Below are positions 6,765 through 14,249 of a stretch of 25,238 nt of DNA, in pieces. The notes beneath the pieces were generated by a model. It made no database searches, was not told the origin of the DNA, and was given only the letters and a program-made list of their open reading frames with translations. The stretch lies in the NCBI GenBank assembly GCA_949744025.1, contig CATJWA010000235.1, positions 1 through 25,238 of the forward strand, given 5' to 3'. The position numbers and the translations under genes are program-made. Position 1 is the first letter of the stretch. The number at the start of each line of letters is the position of its first letter. The DNA is from an uncultured Eubacteriales bacterium (GTDB lineage Bacteria > Bacillota > Clostridia > Oscillospirales > Oscillospiraceae).

Positions 6765-9164
6765 TCAAAGTGTGTGCGCAGTGCGCTCGATGACCTCCTG
6801 CTGTATTGTCTCATTGAGCTCCACGAAAAGAGCACTGTAGCCCGCCACGCGGACAATAAGGTTTTTGTGGCGGCCGGGATGCTTTTGTGCGTCGAGCAGT
6901 ACCTGTCTGTCCACAACATTAAACTGAATATGCTTGCCCCTGTAGTCGCCGAGATAGGTTCGGATAAGTGCAGCGAGCTTTTGCGCGTCCTCGTCGGTTT
7001 TTAGAGACGACGGCAGTATTTTCATGTTGAACAGCGCTCCAAAAATCGGAGTCTGGTTGACCTTTCCTGCGGAGTTAATTGTCGCCGATGGCCCTGACAC
7101 ATCCGTGCCCTGACAGGGCGAAACCGCGCCATCGGCCAACGCCGCATGTGCCCTGCGTCCGCTCGGAAGCGCGCCGACGCTGTTGCCCATGCTTCCGTGC
7201 CAGCTCAGGCTGTGCGGTGACTCGACAAAGCGCGCGCCGAACGCCCCTTCAATGGAGTCGAGCTTTTCAACAAGATGCTCATAAAGTCCGGCCACAATAT
7301 AGTCCGCATAGTCGTCGTCATTGCCGAATTTCGGCGCAGCGCACAGCACTGAATGTACATCCTCAAAGCCCTTGAAATCCGCTGCTACGGCTTGACACAC
7401 CTGACGCATGGTAAGGCTCTTGTCCTCAAACACACACTTTTTTATAGCCGCAAGAGAGTTGCCTACGTCCACGCATCCGCCCGTGAGCAGGTACTGGCAG
7501 TTTATCTGGCAGCGGCCTCCGGTCCCCATTATGGTGTCCCCGTTTTCTATGCAGTCGTCAAACATGCACGAGACAAAGGTCTCTGGGAAATTCTGCGCAC
7601 GCAGTACTCGCACCTGATTGTTGTGGCGGGTGCCCAGCTCGATGAAATGGTCCAACTGAGCCGTGTAAGCTTTTTCCAGCTGCTCGTAGCTCTCAAAATC
7701 CTCCGGTTCACCGGTTTTGATTCCAATCTGGATATTTTTTCGCAGGGGATCACGGCCGTTGTTCATCGTCAGCTCAAAAATTTTTCCCAGGTTCATAACA
7801 CAGGGTATGGTCGAGGGGGTTTTGCCCACGAGCGTGTGCAGCACACAGCCGCCTACGGCCCAATCTCTGGCCTCGGACAAGGTCGCCCCGCGGCTGAGCA
7901 GATATTCAATAGCCCCTGTGTCTCCGAACCATGCGGGGAAGCCCAGCCCGAGCCTGCACACCTCGATACCGCGCATAACAAAATCGAAATCCATCCTCTC
8001 GTGCCAGCGTATGGACAGTGTCGGATGCGCCACCATCGCACGCTCCGCCGCGTCAAGCCAGACGAAGGACAGCTCGTTTACGGCGTCCTGGCCCTGTACT
8101 GTCACGCCACCGAGTGTTGCGTTGTGCATATGAGTTTCGCCCGACAGGGCTTTCTTTATCGTTCCATTGAAGAAATTGCGCTTTGATGACTGTTTGACTC
8201 TGAAGCACTCTATAAGCTGTGTGGCGTAATCCCTGTCGATAAGTCCGCAGTCTACATCGCGCCGGTAGTAGGGGTACAGGTACTGATCCACGCGGCCGAA
8301 GGACACGCCTGTGAAAAAAGTGTCCCAGAAGGTCATAATGTGACACAGGTGCACGCATTGCAGCGCCTCCTGGAAGGTCTCTGCGGGGTTCTCGGGTACA
8401 GTGCGGCAGGTTTTCGCTATCGTCAGCAGCTCCTGCCTGCGCTCCGGCGATGCGTTCTCCGCCATAGCCTCTGCCAAATCGGCATAGCGGTTGGCATACA
8501 CGATGCCCGCTCTGAGCATTGTACACAGGGCGTGCAGGAAATTACGCTTGCGGCACTGCTCATAGCTGCGTATCTCAAGCCCGTCAAGCTGCCTATTAAT
8601 ATCGGCAATAATACCCACAAAGCCGCGCTTGATTATTCGCTCAAAATCCGGTACATTCCAGCCCTTTCCGGTTTGGTTCTCCGTTATTGTGGCGAAAATC
8701 CATGACCCGCGCTCCCCGTATTCGTTCATCTGCGCTTCTTCCTCAGGGCCGACAAAGCGGCTGTATAGGTTTTGATTTGACTTGTCATCCCAGTAGGCGC
8801 ATATGTCCTTTATCTCCTCTATTTTGTCATCGTCGAAGTTCCACAGTTCCCTTGCGTTCTCTGCGGTATCCACCACCCAGCTTGCCGCCAGGTCCGGGAA
8901 AAACTCCGGCGCCATTACCCGTGAGCCGAAGTCGCCCACTATCAGCTGCTCATCCGTAATAAATATCGGAATCTCGCGCATCACTGTTTCAAAAGCGTGG
9001 GCCCTGCGGATTATCAGAGGCTGCCCCTCCGTTTCGCGGAAGGCGCGGGTAAAAAGTACGGCACGCTCGATAGATACAGGAGCGTTGTCACGAAGGTCAC
9101 GAATTGAATTCCATATCCTCTGCCCACGGCTTTCGTTCTCCCTTATAAGCTTGTTTATATCCAT
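6765..9164 (-). CDS. Glycyl radical enzyme of unassigned specificity (GCVL active site)
   Basis: This 799-residue protein carries the C-terminal glycyl loop RVAGYSALFVEL (Gly775) and the active-site loop WAVGGCVLHTLVGK with Cys440. Length and spacing fit the PFL2-like group that includes glycerol and diol dehydratase, choline TMA-lyase, hydroxyproline dehydratase and isethionate lyase. Those enzymes have GCVE, where the Glu is a general base; here the position is Leu and the next one is His. The conserved region usually reading ATPDGR is ALPSGR. I chose ATG 9164 because the AAAGGGG at 9174-9180 is 9 nt upstream; ATG 9173 abuts it. The gene follows an MBL-fold hydrolase by 19 nt and precedes its activase. 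GRE identity is certain, the reaction is not: the missing Glu argues against a standard dehydratase. Confidence 0.93.
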   Translation of the reverse strand: MDINKLIRENESRGQRIWNSIRDLRDNAPVSIERAVLFTRAFRETEGQPLIIRRAHAFETVMREIPIFITDEQLIVGDFGSRVMAPEFFPDLAASWVVDTAENARELWNFDDDKIEEIKDICAYWDDKSNQNLYSRFVGPEEEAQMNEYGERGSWIFATITENQTGKGWNVPDFERIIKRGFVGIIADINRQLDGLEIRSYEQCRKRNFLHALCTMLRAGIVYANRYADLAEAMAENASPERRQELLTIAKTCRTVPENPAETFQEALQCVHLCHIMTFWDTFFTGVSFGRVDQYLYPYYRRDVDCGLIDRDYATQLIECFRVKQSSKRNFFNGTIKKALSGETHMHNATLGGVTVQGQDAVNELSFVWLDAAERAMVAHPTLSIRWHERMDFDFVMRGIEVCRLGLGFPAWFGDTGAIEYLLSRGATLSEARDWAVGGCVLHTLVGKTPSTIPCVMNLGKIFELTMNNGRDPLRKNIQIGIKTGEPEDFESYEQLEKAYTAQLDHFIELGTRHNNQVRVLRAQNFPETFVSCMFDDCIENGDTIMGTGGRCQINCQYLLTGGCVDVGNSLAAIKKCVFEDKSLTMRQVCQAVAADFKGFEDVHSVLCAAPKFGNDDDYADYIVAGLYEHLVEKLDSIEGAFGARFVESPHSLSWHGSMGNSVGALPSGRRAHAALADGAVSPCQGTDVSGPSATINSAGKVNQTPIFGALFNMKILPSSLKTDEDAQKLAALIRTYLGDYRGKHIQFNVVDRQVLLDAQKHPGRHKNLIVRVAGYSALFVELNETIQQEVIERTAHTL

Positions 9165-9183
9165 GTTTTCCATCCCCTTTCTG

Positions 9184-9873
9184 TCATGCTTCCTTTACCG
9201 CGGCCAGGTGAGTCAGCATAATCATTTCCTCACGGAATTGGCCCGGCGCCAGCGCCAGCTCACCTCCGTGACAGGCGCATATTTTCTCAACCTCAAGCCG
9301 TGCCAGACGACGAAGGCCGGATACGGTCAGCTCTGTGCACAGATCCACATGGCTGAGCAGACCAAGCTTCCCGTCAAAAGTGCACAGCGCATCACCAGGT
9401 ATCAGCGTTCTTTTCTCCGGAAGGTACAGCGACAGATGTCCCGGCATGTGCCACGGCGTATACATCACCTCACAGCCTCCGCAGAACGGCAAAAGCTGGC
9501 CATCATACAGCAGCGTGTTCACCTTCGCCGGCAAAAATTGCAGGTACTGCGCGGCGCGGGTTCGTTCAAACACCGCTCTTTTGTCCCGAGACAGGGAGAG
9601 AAACTCTTTGTCCTCCGCCTGAAGGCGCAGCCACCGCTTCTCTCCCCTTATGTACGGGGCCTGCTCCGGAGATGCCATAATGTTTGCTTTCGGGAACCTA
9701 TCATGAAGCTGGCTCAGTCCGCCCATATGGTCCAGATCATGGTGCGTAATGATGATATGCGTCAGCCGCTCGGGTTCAAGGCCGTTTTCACGCATATTTT
9801 CAATCAGCTCTCCCGCGAGCTCAGGATCGCCGCAGTCAACCAGCACCATATTTCCGCCGCTTTCAATTACCAC
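9184..9873 (-). CDS. Metallo-beta-lactamase-fold hydrolase
   Basis: This 229-residue protein shows MVLVDCGDPE, then THHDLDHMGG (residues 43-52), MPGHLSLYL, LIPGDAL and CACHGGE, the five metal-ligand regions of the MBL superfamily. The first motif is the HxDxDH variant of HxHxDH, which is common in several hydrolase branches. The only usable start is GTG 9873, supported by GGAGGT 10 nt upstream. The frame stays open for another 25 codons upstream and still reads plausibly, but holds no ATG, GTG or TTG. It lies between the TRAP genes and the GRE, so it probably acts on the imported compound or an intermediate, for example by opening a lactone or hydrolysing a thioester. That is inference. Confidence 0.85.
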   Translation of the reverse strand: MVIESGGNMVLVDCGDPELAGELIENMRENGLEPERLTHIIITHHDLDHMGGLSQLHDRFPKANIMASPEQAPYIRGEKRWLRLQAEDKEFLSLSRDKRAVFERTRAAQYLQFLPAKVNTLLYDGQLLPFCGGCEVMYTPWHMPGHLSLYLPEKRTLIPGDALCTFDGKLGLLSHVDLCTELTVSGLRRLARLEVEKICACHGGELALAPGQFREEMIMLTHLAAVKEA

Positions 9874-9920
9874 CGGATGTATTACCTCCGGTTTTATGAC
9901 GCGGCGCTGTGTGAGAGTCG

Positions 9921-10469
9921 TTATTCTGTCCGTTTTCTTTTCCCCCTCTCACCTTTCCTCTCTGCATCACCCTTAACCAGCCGCAGCACATGCTTTATCA
10001 GCCTGCGGATATACTCGATTCCGGTTATTGCCAGTCCTACCGGTATAAATGTGAAAATATACACCTTCGGAGTATAGAATACCGAGCCTATGAGAAAAGT
10101 GTTTTTCGCGGCGTAATCTGCGTCCAGCTTCAGTGCAAACCATGTGACCGTGAATACCGTCGCCACGCCTATAAAATCCATTATTATATCTAAAATACAC
10201 TGCACAAGCCGGGGCAGTCTCGTGTACAGCACATCGACGCATATGTGCCCGTCGTCCCGAAGCAGCACTCCCATTCCGATGAAGGTGAGAAATACCAGTC
10301 CGTAGGCCGCGATATCCGTAGGCCAGGTCTGCGGGGCGCCGCCAACATATCTCGAGAGCACCTGCCATGTTGTCGTAATAACCAGAGCAAACATTACTGT
10401 GCCCAGCAAAGCCATAACAATTTTCAAAAGTGAGGAGTACGCTTTGTCTATAGCCCTTAATATTTTCAT
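9921..10469 (-). CDS. dctQ: TRAP transporter small permease subunit (DctQ family)
   Basis: Starting at ATG 10469, with GAAGGGGA about 7 nt upstream, the protein has 182 residues and four hydrophobic segments (around IVMALLGTVMFALVITTTW, DIAAYGLVFLTFIGMGVLL, IIMDFIGVATVFTVTWFAL and YIFTFIPVGLAITGIEYI). The conserved elements after the first and second helices (VLSRYVGGAPQTWPTD and RDDGHICVDVL) are typical of DctQ. The longer open frame back to 10709 runs into dctM and is not used. The strongly basic tail (KGERGKRKRTE) is cytoplasmic. Subunit order in the operon is P-M-Q rather than the usual P-Q-M. Confidence 0.93.
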   Translation of the reverse strand: MKILRAIDKAYSSLLKIVMALLGTVMFALVITTTWQVLSRYVGGAPQTWPTDIAAYGLVFLTFIGMGVLLRDDGHICVDVLYTRLPRLVQCILDIIMDFIGVATVFTVTWFALKLDADYAAKNTFLIGSVFYTPKVYIFTFIPVGLAITGIEYIRRLIKHVLRLVKGDAERKGERGKRKRTE

Positions 10470-10483
10470 AATGCTTCCCCTTC

Positions 10484-11806
10484 TCAGCTTGTGTAAATCA
10501 CGCCCGGTAGCCACGTGCAAAGCTGAGGCACGGCAATCAGCAGCGCAATTACCAGCACTGTAATTATGACATACGGCAGAGCGGCGGTGTATATCTCTTT
10601 CATCGTCGTCCCCTTCGGCGCCACGCCGGACATAACAAACAGCAGCATTCCAAACGGAGGGGTAATGTTGCCCACGCTCAGGCCCACAAGGCACAGACAT
10701 GCAAACCATATGGGATCGAGTTCAAGGCCGTTTATAATGGGGTAGAAAATTGGGATGGTTATCATCATCAGCGGCACTACGTCCATAAAGCAGCCCCCAA
10801 TGAAAACGACTGCAAGCATCATAATCACAACAACCGTTGCCGGAACCGGCAGGCTCGTGGCCAGCCGCGTGAGGTTGGACACGGCTCCCGTGTAAGCAAG
10901 CATCTGGCCGAAGCCCGTTGCTCCTATGATTATCCCAAAGCACATAGCCGTCATTTTGCACGATGATATCAGCGACTGCTTTATCACCGCCCATGTGAAT
11001 GTCCTGTTGTACGCGCACAGCAGCAGCGCTCCCAGCGCTCCCAGCGCCGCGGCCTCCGAGGGCGTCGCTATGCCCAAAAGTATCGTTCCGATCACGGCAA
11101 AAATAAGAACGCCCAAAGGCAGTACGTCCACGGCAAAAAGGCGCAGCTTTCGGCCTACCGGTATTTTTTCAAGCTCAGAGTCGTCCGGAGCCAACGAGGG
11201 GCTGCGCACGGTTTTTACAACGATGTAGGCAATAAATGCCACCCCCATAATAACGCCGGGGATAAGGCCGCTCATGAGCACCTTGCCCACAGATATCTGT
11301 GCAGTTGAGGCAAACAGCACGGCAGTCCCGCTTGGGGGAATGAGCATGGCCAAATCTCCCGAGCCCATTATCGGCCCCATCGCCATCTTTTTGTCGTAAC
11401 CCTTTTTCTCCATCTCCGGCACAAGAAGCGAGCCGAGCATGGCGGTGTTCGCCATTGTCGAGCCGGAGGTTGCCGCGAAGATAATGCCGGCAATACAGGT
11501 AAGCACGCTCATTCGCCCCGGTATTCTTCCGAGCATCTTGTCAAGTCCGTTTATTGCTCTTTGTGCTACGCCGGAGCGAAACAGCAGCTCCCCCATAAGG
11601 AGGAACATCGGCACCGGCAGCAGCGTGAAGGTCGCTATCGAGTCGTAAAGGGTGCTTGCAAACATTGAAAGTCCCGTCGCTCCCTTCAGCAGGAAAAAGA
11701 ACAGACAGCAGTTGAGCGTCATAAATACGAAGGCGACCGGATATCTCGTGAACATCAGAAGGCACAGGGAGCCGAGTATAATCAGCAAAAGCTGCCACCA
11801 AACCAT
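10484..11806 (-). CDS. dctM: TRAP transporter large permease subunit (DctM family)
   Basis: The 440-residue protein is almost entirely hydrophobic, with about 12 membrane segments. It has typical DctM motifs: MFLLMGELLFRSGVAQRAI, a SGSTMANTAMLGSLLVPEM region after helix 3, IPPSGTAVLFA, and near the end a GNITPPFGMLLFVMSG loop. It is the ion-coupled membrane channel of the TRAP system, driven by a Na+ or H+ gradient, taking substrate from DctP. GGGGAG lies 7 nt before ATG 11806. The gene is separated from dctP by 105 nt with a strong hairpin, and from dctQ by 14 nt. Confidence 0.95.
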   Translation of the reverse strand: MVWWQLLLIILGSLCLLMFTRYPVAFVFMTLNCCLFFFLLKGATGLSMFASTLYDSIATFTLLPVPMFLLMGELLFRSGVAQRAINGLDKMLGRIPGRMSVLTCIAGIIFAATSGSTMANTAMLGSLLVPEMEKKGYDKKMAMGPIMGSGDLAMLIPPSGTAVLFASTAQISVGKVLMSGLIPGVIMGVAFIAYIVVKTVRSPSLAPDDSELEKIPVGRKLRLFAVDVLPLGVLIFAVIGTILLGIATPSEAAALGALGALLLCAYNRTFTWAVIKQSLISSCKMTAMCFGIIIGATGFGQMLAYTGAVSNLTRLATSLPVPATVVVIMMLAVVFIGGCFMDVVPLMMITIPIFYPIINGLELDPIWFACLCLVGLSVGNITPPFGMLLFVMSGVAPKGTTMKEIYTAALPYVIITVLVIALLIAVPQLCTWLPGVIYTS

Positions 11807-11846
11807 ATTTTATCTCCCCTTCCGATTCCTGGATTTGTCTGAAAAT

Positions 11847-11877
11847 GCCGGCAGGCACTTCGCTGGCGCCTGCCGGC
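11847..11877 (-). promoter_or_regulatory. Intercistronic hairpin between dctP and dctM
   Basis: GCCGGCAGGC (11847-11856) pairs perfectly with GCCTGCCGGC (11868-11877) around an 11-nt loop, followed on the minus strand by ATTTTC. It sits directly after dctP. Hairpins here usually act as partial terminators or RNA-stability elements, allowing the binding protein to be made in excess over the membrane subunits; that role is inferred. Confidence 0.7.
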
Positions 11878-11911
11878 TGAAAATTGTGCCGCTGCAAACC
11901 CGGATATACTC

Positions 11912-12991
11912 TTACTTTGTGAACAGCTCTCGCAGAGTTTTGTAGGTCTCCTCGTCCACCATGTTCTCAACCGATTTCCACGAGTAATCCGCGTTTGCCT
12001 GCAGCAGCGTCTCGCGGTCCTCGTCGCTGAGCACGGCAACCTTGCCGCCGGCCTCATCTATGGCTTTCTCGTTATTCTCAACATATTCCTCATACAGCTC
12101 CACCATGGCGGAGTTTATCTCTCCTATGCCGCTCTCAAACATGACACGCAGGTCCTCGGGAACAGACTGCCACACCTCCGCGTTGACATACAGCGAGCTG
12201 CCGCCACGGGCTATTTCCGTATCAATCACACACTTGACATACTCAAAATAACCTTCTCCCCGCCCGAGGTAGGCGGGTCCCACATAGCCGTCTATAAGCC
12301 CCTGCTCAAGTCCTGGGAACACGTCCGCCAGTCCGAGGGGCGTCGCGGTGCAGCCGAGAGAGCTTATAATGTCCACCTGTACCGTTCCGGCGGTGCGTAT
12401 GTTCATACCTGCAAGATCGCTCAGTGAGCTTATCTCGTTTTTCGTAAAAATTTTGGTGCCGCTGATACCTACCTCGTCCACCACAAACAGGAGGTGTATG
12501 CCGCTGTTTGCCAGAATATTGTTGAGATACTCCACGCCTCCCGAGGCAATCATTTCCCCGCTGTTCATATTTGTGGCGCAGATTGCCGCCGCTTCGGGAA
12601 CAAAGCCGCAGATGTAGTCGGCCGCGGTGTATACGGCGTCGAGCGCCCCGTTCATAACGGCCTCGGCGCCGGCGCTTCCGGCAAAAATTTCCGAGCCGCC
12701 GAGGAGGTTAAACTCCAGACGTCCGTCCGTAACCTCGGATACCTTTTCGCACAGTATCTTGCATACCTCGTAGTTTACGTTGCCTGCGGGAAAGGTGCTG
12801 ACCATGTCAATCGTATAGACCTCATCTCCGCCATCGGAAGCATTATTACCCGCTGAATCCGGAGCTGAGATATCCGTGGGTGCAGGCGTGCTGCCGGGCC
12901 GGCTGCTGCTGTTCTGTCCGCAGGCGCACAGAAGCGTGAGCACAAGCATGCAGGCCAGCGCAAGGGACAATGTTCGCAGTGTCTTTCTCAT
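11912..12991 (-). CDS. dctP: TRAP transporter substrate-binding lipoprotein (DctP family)
   Basis: The 359-residue protein begins with a lipoprotein signal peptide ending in the lipobox LCAC (Cys24), then a Ser/Pro/Thr-rich linker to about residue 55. The DctP fold follows: TFPAGNVNYEV, FNLLGGSEIFAG, the SDLAGMNIRTAG element with Arg199 (the family's conserved substrate-carboxylate-binding Arg), and SLGCTATPLGLADVFPGLEQ. The conserved Arg suggests an organic acid as ligand. It is the first gene of the GRE operon, with AAAGGA about 8 nt before ATG 12991 and a roughly 110-nt leader. Confidence 0.93.
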   Translation of the reverse strand: MRKTLRTLSLALACMLVLTLLCACGQNSSSRPGSTPAPTDISAPDSAGNNASDGGDEVYTIDMVSTFPAGNVNYEVCKILCEKVSEVTDGRLEFNLLGGSEIFAGSAGAEAVMNGALDAVYTAADYICGFVPEAAAICATNMNSGEMIASGGVEYLNNILANSGIHLLFVVDEVGISGTKIFTKNEISSLSDLAGMNIRTAGTVQVDIISSLGCTATPLGLADVFPGLEQGLIDGYVGPAYLGRGEGYFEYVKCVIDTEIARGGSSLYVNAEVWQSVPEDLRVMFESGIGEINSAMVELYEEYVENNEKAIDEAGGKVAVLSDEDRETLLQANADYSWKSVENMVDEETYKTLRELFTK

Positions 12992-13068
12992 TTTTATTTT
13001 TCCTTTCTCTCAGTTTCTCTTTTCCGTGTTTTGTCTGATATTTTTTCGTGCCGCGGTGAAAACCAATG

Positions 13069-13109
13069 TTTAGAATATTTTCAACTGTACAGTCTGATTA
13101 TATTCTAAA
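13069..13109. promoter_or_regulatory. 41-bp nested dyad, candidate operator of the TetR-type regulator
   Basis: Outer arms TTTAGAATAT (13069-13078) and ATATTCTAAA (13100-13109) form a perfect 10-bp inverted repeat. Exactly in the middle lies a second perfect palindrome, ACTGTACAGT (13084-13093). The whole structure overlaps the -10 box and transcription start of the dctP promoter, so a bound protein would block transcription of the GRE operon. The neighbouring regulator has two DNA-binding domains, which could explain a double-layered site. Confidence 0.65.
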
Positions 13110-13136
13110 TATATCCCATAAACTCCTTTTTGTCAA
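13108..13136 (-). promoter_or_regulatory. Sigma-A promoter of the dctP-GRE operon
   Basis: On the minus strand a perfect TTGACA (13131-13136) is followed after 17 nt by TATATT (13108-13113). Transcription would start near 13101, giving a leader of about 110 nt before dctP. The -10 box overlaps one arm of the nested dyad. Confidence 0.75.
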
Positions 13137-13175
13137 CAAAAACAGGCTCTGCGTTTATGACAAAAAGCTGACAAA
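13129..13175. repeat. Three TGACAAA/TTTGTCA copies in the divergent intergenic region
   Basis: TTTGTCA (13129-13135) faces TGACAAA (13158-13164) and a second TGACAAA (13169-13175). The first overlaps the -35 of the dctP promoter; the third lies within an AAAAGC/GCTTTT dyad. They could be a second regulator site, but TTTGTCA partly reflects the -35 sequence itself. Confidence 0.35.
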
Positions 13176-13201
13176 GCTTTTGGGCACTATGAATATACAG
13201 G

Positions 13202-13231
13202 TTGACATTCCGCAAGTGTAAATGTTATTCT
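13202..13231 (+). promoter_or_regulatory. Sigma-A-like promoter of the tandem-TetR regulator
   Basis: TTGACA (13202-13207) is followed after 18 nt by TATTCT (13226-13231). It is divergent from the dctP promoter about 70 bp away and lies about 58 nt upstream of the chosen TTG start. Confidence 0.55.
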
Positions 13232-13288
13232 ATGTGCAGGGTAATATGTATTATTCTTACATTTCAGGTATATGGGAGCGGATTTACT

Positions 13289-14101
13289 TTGCCGAGACGT
13301 TTGCGGGAATCCGAGATAAATGAAAAAAGGGAAAACATTCTCAATGCCGCGCGTGAAGTCTTTCTTGAAAACGGCTACGTGGAAACCACCATGTCCGAAA
13401 TTGCAAAAAGGGCAAGCATGCCGGTGTCATCTCTCTATAACTTTTTTCACAGCAAGCAGGACATCTTCAAAAGCGCCGGGCTTCACGACGATATTTACAG
13501 CCTGCGTCCGGAATATGACAGGCGGCGCAAAGCCATACTGGACACTGCTCTTGAGCTGATCGGACAGCACGGCTACTCCGCAGTAACGCTGGAGGAAATC
13601 ACGGCGCGCCTGGGTATGCCAAAGGCCTCCTTCTATCAGTTTTTCGACAGCAAGGAGGAGCTTTTCTCTGCCCTGCTGACGGAAAGCCCCCTGCACGAGA
13701 GCGCATATGAACTCGAACAGGGGAACGAAGACCATCTTTGCAGAAACGGTCTGCGCAGTCTGGGGCAAAGCTACCTCGACATGGGCAGCTCTCCGGAGCG
13801 TATGGCCATCACCAAAATGGTGGTGCATGAGTCCTCGGAGCATCCCGAGGCCGGACAGCTGTTCTATTCCGAGGGTATCTCCAAGGTCTGCAACATGCTT
13901 GCACAGTACATCCGGCGCAATCTTCCTGAATGTAAGCTGGACGATGACACTCTCAAGCTCGCCTCATGGATTTTTCTGTCCTCGCTCTGGGCAAGCAACA
14001 TTCTTTTTAAGCTCATGAAGGGCGCGCAGCGGGAGTTTTCCGACACGCAGATTCTGGATATGGCAGTGGAGGTTTTCAGCGCATGGCTGGAAAAGCAATA
14101 A
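13289..14101 (+). CDS. TetR-type regulator with two tandem N-terminal HTH domains
   Basis: I chose TTG 13289, which gives MPRRLRESEINEKRENIL, with GGGAG 10 nt upstream; a frame start at 13202 would put coding sequence over the promoter. Of 270 residues, 12-58 form a TetR_N domain (ILNAAREVFLENGYVETTMS, then MPVSSLYNFFHSKQDIF). Residues 78-125 form a second, similar one (ILDTALELIGQHGYSAVTLE, then MPKASFYQFFDSKEELF). The remaining roughly 145 residues look like one ordinary TetR ligand-binding/dimerisation domain. TetR regulators normally have a single HTH, so a dimer here would carry four. It is divergent from the GRE operon and most likely represses it until a pathway metabolite binds; the nested dyad at 13069-13109 is the likely site. 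Both HTH domains being real is clear from sequence; the regulatory target is inferred. Confidence 0.9.
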   Translation: MPRRLRESEINEKRENILNAAREVFLENGYVETTMSEIAKRASMPVSSLYNFFHSKQDIFKSAGLHDDIYSLRPEYDRRRKAILDTALELIGQHGYSAVTLEEITARLGMPKASFYQFFDSKEELFSALLTESPLHESAYELEQGNEDHLCRNGLRSLGQSYLDMGSSPERMAITKMVVHESSEHPEAGQLFYSEGISKVCNMLAQYIRRNLPECKLDDDTLKLASWIFLSSLWASNILFKLMKGAQREFSDTQILDMAVEVFSAWLEKQ

Positions 14102-14163
14102 AACAGGACCGGCTTACAATCTTTTTTCAGTCAGATTTTTGATTTCCGCCTTATTGTTTCCGC

Positions 14164-14209
14164 AAAAAGGCGCCCTGTATTTTCCGCACAGCAGAAAATA
14201 CAGGGCGCC
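14164..14209 (-). terminator. Terminator of the FAD oxidoreductase/DASS operon
   Basis: A perfect 16-bp stem (14169-14184 with 14194-14209; arms GGCGCCCTGTATTTTC and its complement) has a 9-nt loop. On the minus strand it is followed by TTTTT (14164-14168). It ends transcripts from the DASS gene; in the plus direction (from the tetR-type gene) no T tract follows, so it would be weaker. Confidence 0.88.
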
Positions 14210-14249
14210 TTCGCCTATATGCCGGGTCCTATGGGGCTCCCCGTGCTTT

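Noticed and set aside
8803..10077. 424-codon plus-strand open frame
   Set aside because: It runs antisense to the GRE, MBL and dctQ genes, which have clear family motifs; composition and lack of any motif show it is a shadow.
9921..10709. Long 262-codon version of dctQ
   Set aside because: The extra N-terminus lies inside dctM in another frame; ATG 10469 has a good ribosome site and begins a normal DctQ.
13202..13288. Upstream extension of the TetR-type regulator from TTG 13202
   Set aside because: The first codons are the -35 box of its own promoter and the extra 29 residues are Cys-rich and unlike a TetR start; TTG 13289 has a ribosome site and a normal N-terminus.
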